From the NCBI GenBank assembly GCA_015486475.1, contig WFRO01000330.1, forward strand, positions 1 to 7,439: a stretch of DNA of 7,439 nt, given 5' to 3'. The translations under genes and the position numbers were made by a program. This document shows positions 6,001 through 7,439 of this stretch, one piece after another. The stretch is from Bacteroidales bacterium. Lineage in GTDB: Bacteria; Bacteroidota; Bacteroidia; Bacteroidales; VadinHA17. The number at the start of each line of letters is the position of its first letter. The stretch's first letter is position 1. The notes below the pieces were generated by a model. It did not search any database. It saw nothing but the letters and a program-made list of their open reading frames with translations, and had not been told where the DNA came from.

Positions 6001-7251
6001 GTGGTTGTATTCTATTCCCTGGCTGTCAGGATGTACGGCCTTTTTATCTGTGTAGCTTCCCTGTTCAATTCCAAAGCGGCGGCCTGGTGCCGGGGGCGGA
6101 AAGGGCTTTTCCGGCATATAGAAGCCACCTATACCAAAAAGGGCCGTACCGTATGGTTCCATTGTGCTTCGCTGGGGGAGTTTGAGCAGGGACGCCCGGT
6201 GATAGAATCTTTGAAAGAGCAGGATCCTTCGCTGCAGGTGGTCCTCACTTTTTTTTCCCCTTCGGGATATGAGATACGCAGGGATTATTCGCAGGCGGAT
6301 CATGTTTTTTACCTCCCCCTGGATACGCGGGCCCATGCCCGCAGGTTCCTGGACCTTATCCGGCCCGATCTGGCCGTATTCGTAAAATACGAGTTCTGGT
6401 ATTTCTTTCTTACCACATTGAAGGAGCGGGAGATCCCCGTGGTACTGATCTCTGCCATCTTCCGGCCCGGCCAGTGGTTTTTCAGGTGGTATGGCCGTTC
6501 CTTCCTGAAGGTGATGAAGAGCTTCCGGCGCATTTTCGTGCAGGATGAGACGTCGGAGAGGTTGCTGAAGGAACACGGTGTGGATGCGGTGGAGGTGTCC
6601 GGGGACACGCGTTTCGACCGGGTCATAGCCATTGCCTCGGCACGCAGGGAGATCCCTGTGGCCGCATCGTTCTGCGGCGACCGTACGGTGGTGGTGGCCG
6701 GCAGCACGTGGAAGGAGGACGAAACCCTTCTGCTGAAATATATCAACCGGCGGGTGCGTCCTTACAAGTGGATCATCGCGCCGCATGAGACAGATCCTTC
6801 CCATGTGCAATGGATCATGGAGCGGCTGCAGGTGCCGGCGATGAGGTACAGTGAACGGGAGGAAAAAGATCCTGCGGAAGCAGAGGTGCTGGTGATCGAT
6901 AATATCGGCATGCTCTCATCGCTGTATGCTTACGGGAAAGTGGCATATATCGGAGGAGGCTTCGGCAGTGGCATACATAATGTGCCGGAGGCCGCGGTAT
7001 ATGGCATGCCCGTTCTTTTCGGTCCCCGGTACCGCAAGTTCCGGGAAGCGGTGGATCTGGTGCAGCAGGGAGGGGCTTTCCCGGTCACGGATGCCGGGGA
7101 GGCGGAACAGTTGTTGAACCGGTTTTATGACGATATCCCCTCGCGGGAAACTGCCGGCACCATCGCCCGGGAATATGTCCTTGCCTCGGCCGGCAGCACG
7201 GGAAAGATTGTTAACAATTTGTTAACTTTTTCTGATACGGGCATGGGGTGA
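6001..7251 (+). CDS. waaA: KdtA/WaaA, 3-deoxy-D-manno-octulosonic acid (Kdo) transferase
   Basis: Family role: transfers Kdo from CMP-Kdo to lipid IVA, the first step of lipopolysaccharide core assembly, at the cytoplasmic face of the inner membrane. What is seen: 416 residues, near the usual 410-430. A hydrophobic N-terminus (about 2-22, FYSLAVRMYGLFICVASLF) would be the membrane anchor. Family motifs follow: FHCASLGEFEQGRP (53-66), with E60 at the expected general-base position; FVKYEFWYF (127-135), the Bacteroidetes version of the TELWP motif; SGDTRFDRV; VAGSTWKEDE; and GGGFGSGIHNVPEAAVYGMP, with H326, N327 and E330 as the CMP-Kdo binding signature. The fold is GT-B. The start is uncertain: GTG 6001 or TTG 5998 preserves the FYSLAV segment, which resembles the family N-terminus, whereas the first in-frame ATG (6031) would remove it. 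No Shine-Dalgarno is seen. It follows ald by less than 30 bases, so probably shares its transcript. Whether the enzyme adds one or more Kdo units cannot be read from sequence. Confidence 0.93.
   Translation: MVVFYSLAVRMYGLFICVASLFNSKAAAWCRGRKGLFRHIEATYTKKGRTVWFHCASLGEFEQGRPVIESLKEQDPSLQVVLTFFSPSGYEIRRDYSQADHVFYLPLDTRAHARRFLDLIRPDLAVFVKYEFWYFFLTTLKEREIPVVLISAIFRPGQWFFRWYGRSFLKVMKSFRRIFVQDETSERLLKEHGVDAVEVSGDTRFDRVIAIASARREIPVAASFCGDRTVVVAGSTWKEDETLLLKYINRRVRPYKWIIAPHETDPSHVQWIMERLQVPAMRYSEREEKDPAEAEVLVIDNIGMLSSLYAYGKVAYIGGGFGSGIHNVPEAAVYGMPVLFGPRYRKFREAVDLVQQGGAFPVTDAGEAEQLLNRFYDDIPSRETAGTIAREYVLASAGSTGKIVNNLLTFSDTGMG
7207..7231 (+). promoter_or_regulatory. GTTAAC dyad plus T-run at the kdtA 3' end: operator or weak terminator
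   Basis: ATTGTTAACAAT (7207-7218) is a perfect 12-base palindrome. A second GTTAAC (7221-7226) lies 11 bases after the first (7210-7215). Since GTTAAC is itself palindromic, GTTAAC-N5-GTTAAC is both a direct and an inverted repeat. TTTTT (7227-7231) follows directly, so the RNA could form a 6-bp stem with a 5-base loop and U-tract, a weak intrinsic terminator. The site also lies just upstream of the promoter at 7231-7264, in a position suited to a dimeric regulator. It lies inside the last kdtA codons (IVNNLLT), so coding constraint could explain part of it. Confidence 0.4.
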
Positions 7252-7264
7252 TTTTGTATTTTTG
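7231..7264 (+). promoter_or_regulatory. Bacteroidetes-type promoter for the downstream exported protein
   Basis: TATTTTTG (7257-7264) matches the Bacteroidetes -7 consensus TAnnTTTG exactly. The -33 element is weak: TCTG at 7231-7234, 22 bases upstream, differs from TTTG by one base. Transcription would begin near 7270, giving an AU-rich leader of about 45 bases. The element starts just after the kdtA stop and is the only such match I recognise in an intergenic stretch here, which supports a new transcription unit. Confidence 0.6.
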
Positions 7265-7314
7265 TTCCACCTTTATATAGTATTTTCAATTATTAACCTA
7301 AACCAACAATTTCT

Positions 7315-7439
7315 ATGAAAAGAGTAGTGATCAGTTTATTTGTTGCGGTAGTGGCATTTGCCTTTACCGGGACCCTGCTTTTCGGGCAGGGGACCACTAC
7401 TTCCGGTATCAACGGAAGGGTGGTGGATGATAAGGGGGA
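7315..7439 (+). CDS. Exported protein, probably an Oar-like TonB-dependent receptor, 3'-truncated
   Basis: What is seen: ATG 7315 opens a frame that runs off the window after 41 codons. It begins MKRVVISLFVAVVAFAFTGT, a basic start followed by a long hydrophobic core, then LLFGQ, typical of a Sec signal peptide cleaved near residue 25. The mature start, GTTTSGINGRVVDDKG, looks like the first strands of a carboxypeptidase-regulatory-like (CarboxypepD_reg/plug) domain. That domain precedes the plug and barrel in many Bacteroidetes TonB-dependent receptors, and the Thr/Ser-rich lead-in resembles Oar-like receptors. No Shine-Dalgarno precedes the ATG; the leader is A/T-rich, as is common in this phylum. 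Its own promoter is at 7257-7264. Other surface proteins with such a domain (SusC-like, or DUF5686-type carboxypeptidase-like proteins) remain possible, since the barrel is not in view. Confidence 0.7.
   Translation, partial: MKRVVISLFVAVVAFAFTGTLLFGQGTTTSGINGRVVDDKG

Noticed and set aside
5968..6810. Minus-strand open frame of 280 codons opposite kdtA
   Set aside because: It is antisense to conserved KdtA motifs and its translation has no family features. A real gene here would have to converge with the whole operon.

Overview
The window suggests a member of the Bacteroidota, probably order Bacteroidales or a close relative. It is moderately GC-rich by eye. The lineage evidence is a pair of type IX secretion system (T9SS) genes (porW/sprE and porX), the Bacteroidetes-type forms of alanine dehydrogenase and KdtA, an exact TAnnTTTG promoter element, and the start of a secreted protein with a TonB-receptor-like N-terminus. 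I cannot place the genus.

Layout, all on the + strand: (1) 2-2581, a TPR-rich protein of the PorW/SprE family, cut off at its 5' end by the window edge. (2) A 101-bp spacer. (3) 2683-4239, PorX, a response regulator fused to a PglZ/alkaline-phosphatase-like domain. (4) 4236-4679, TsaE, the tRNA t6A ATPase, overlapping porX by 4 bases (ATGA). (5) A 68-bp spacer with a clear GGAGG ribosome binding site. (6) 4748-5971, alanine dehydrogenase. (7) 26 bp holding a small palindrome. (8) About 6001-7251, KdtA/WaaA (Kdo transferase), starting with GTG or TTG. (9) 7252-7314, a promoter region. (10) 7315 to the window end, the first 41 codons of an exported protein, probably an Oar-like TonB-dependent receptor. 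No gap exceeds 101 bases. I see no tRNA, rRNA, CRISPR array, insertion sequence or phage gene.

The first five genes lie head to tail with short gaps and no recognised internal promoter or terminator, so they may form one transcript. A T9SS outer-membrane-associated lipoprotein and the T9SS response regulator lie side by side, followed by housekeeping genes for tRNA modification, alanine/NADH metabolism and lipopolysaccharide core synthesis. PorX, PorW and KdtA all bear on the outer membrane and its secreted cargo. The link to TsaE and Ald may be only positional. A new transcription unit appears to begin after kdtA.

I find no clearly new biological system. The points most worth checking are the porW-porX adjacency, the fully intact PorX active site, the porX-tsaE coupling, and the GTTAAC dyad upstream of the last promoter.
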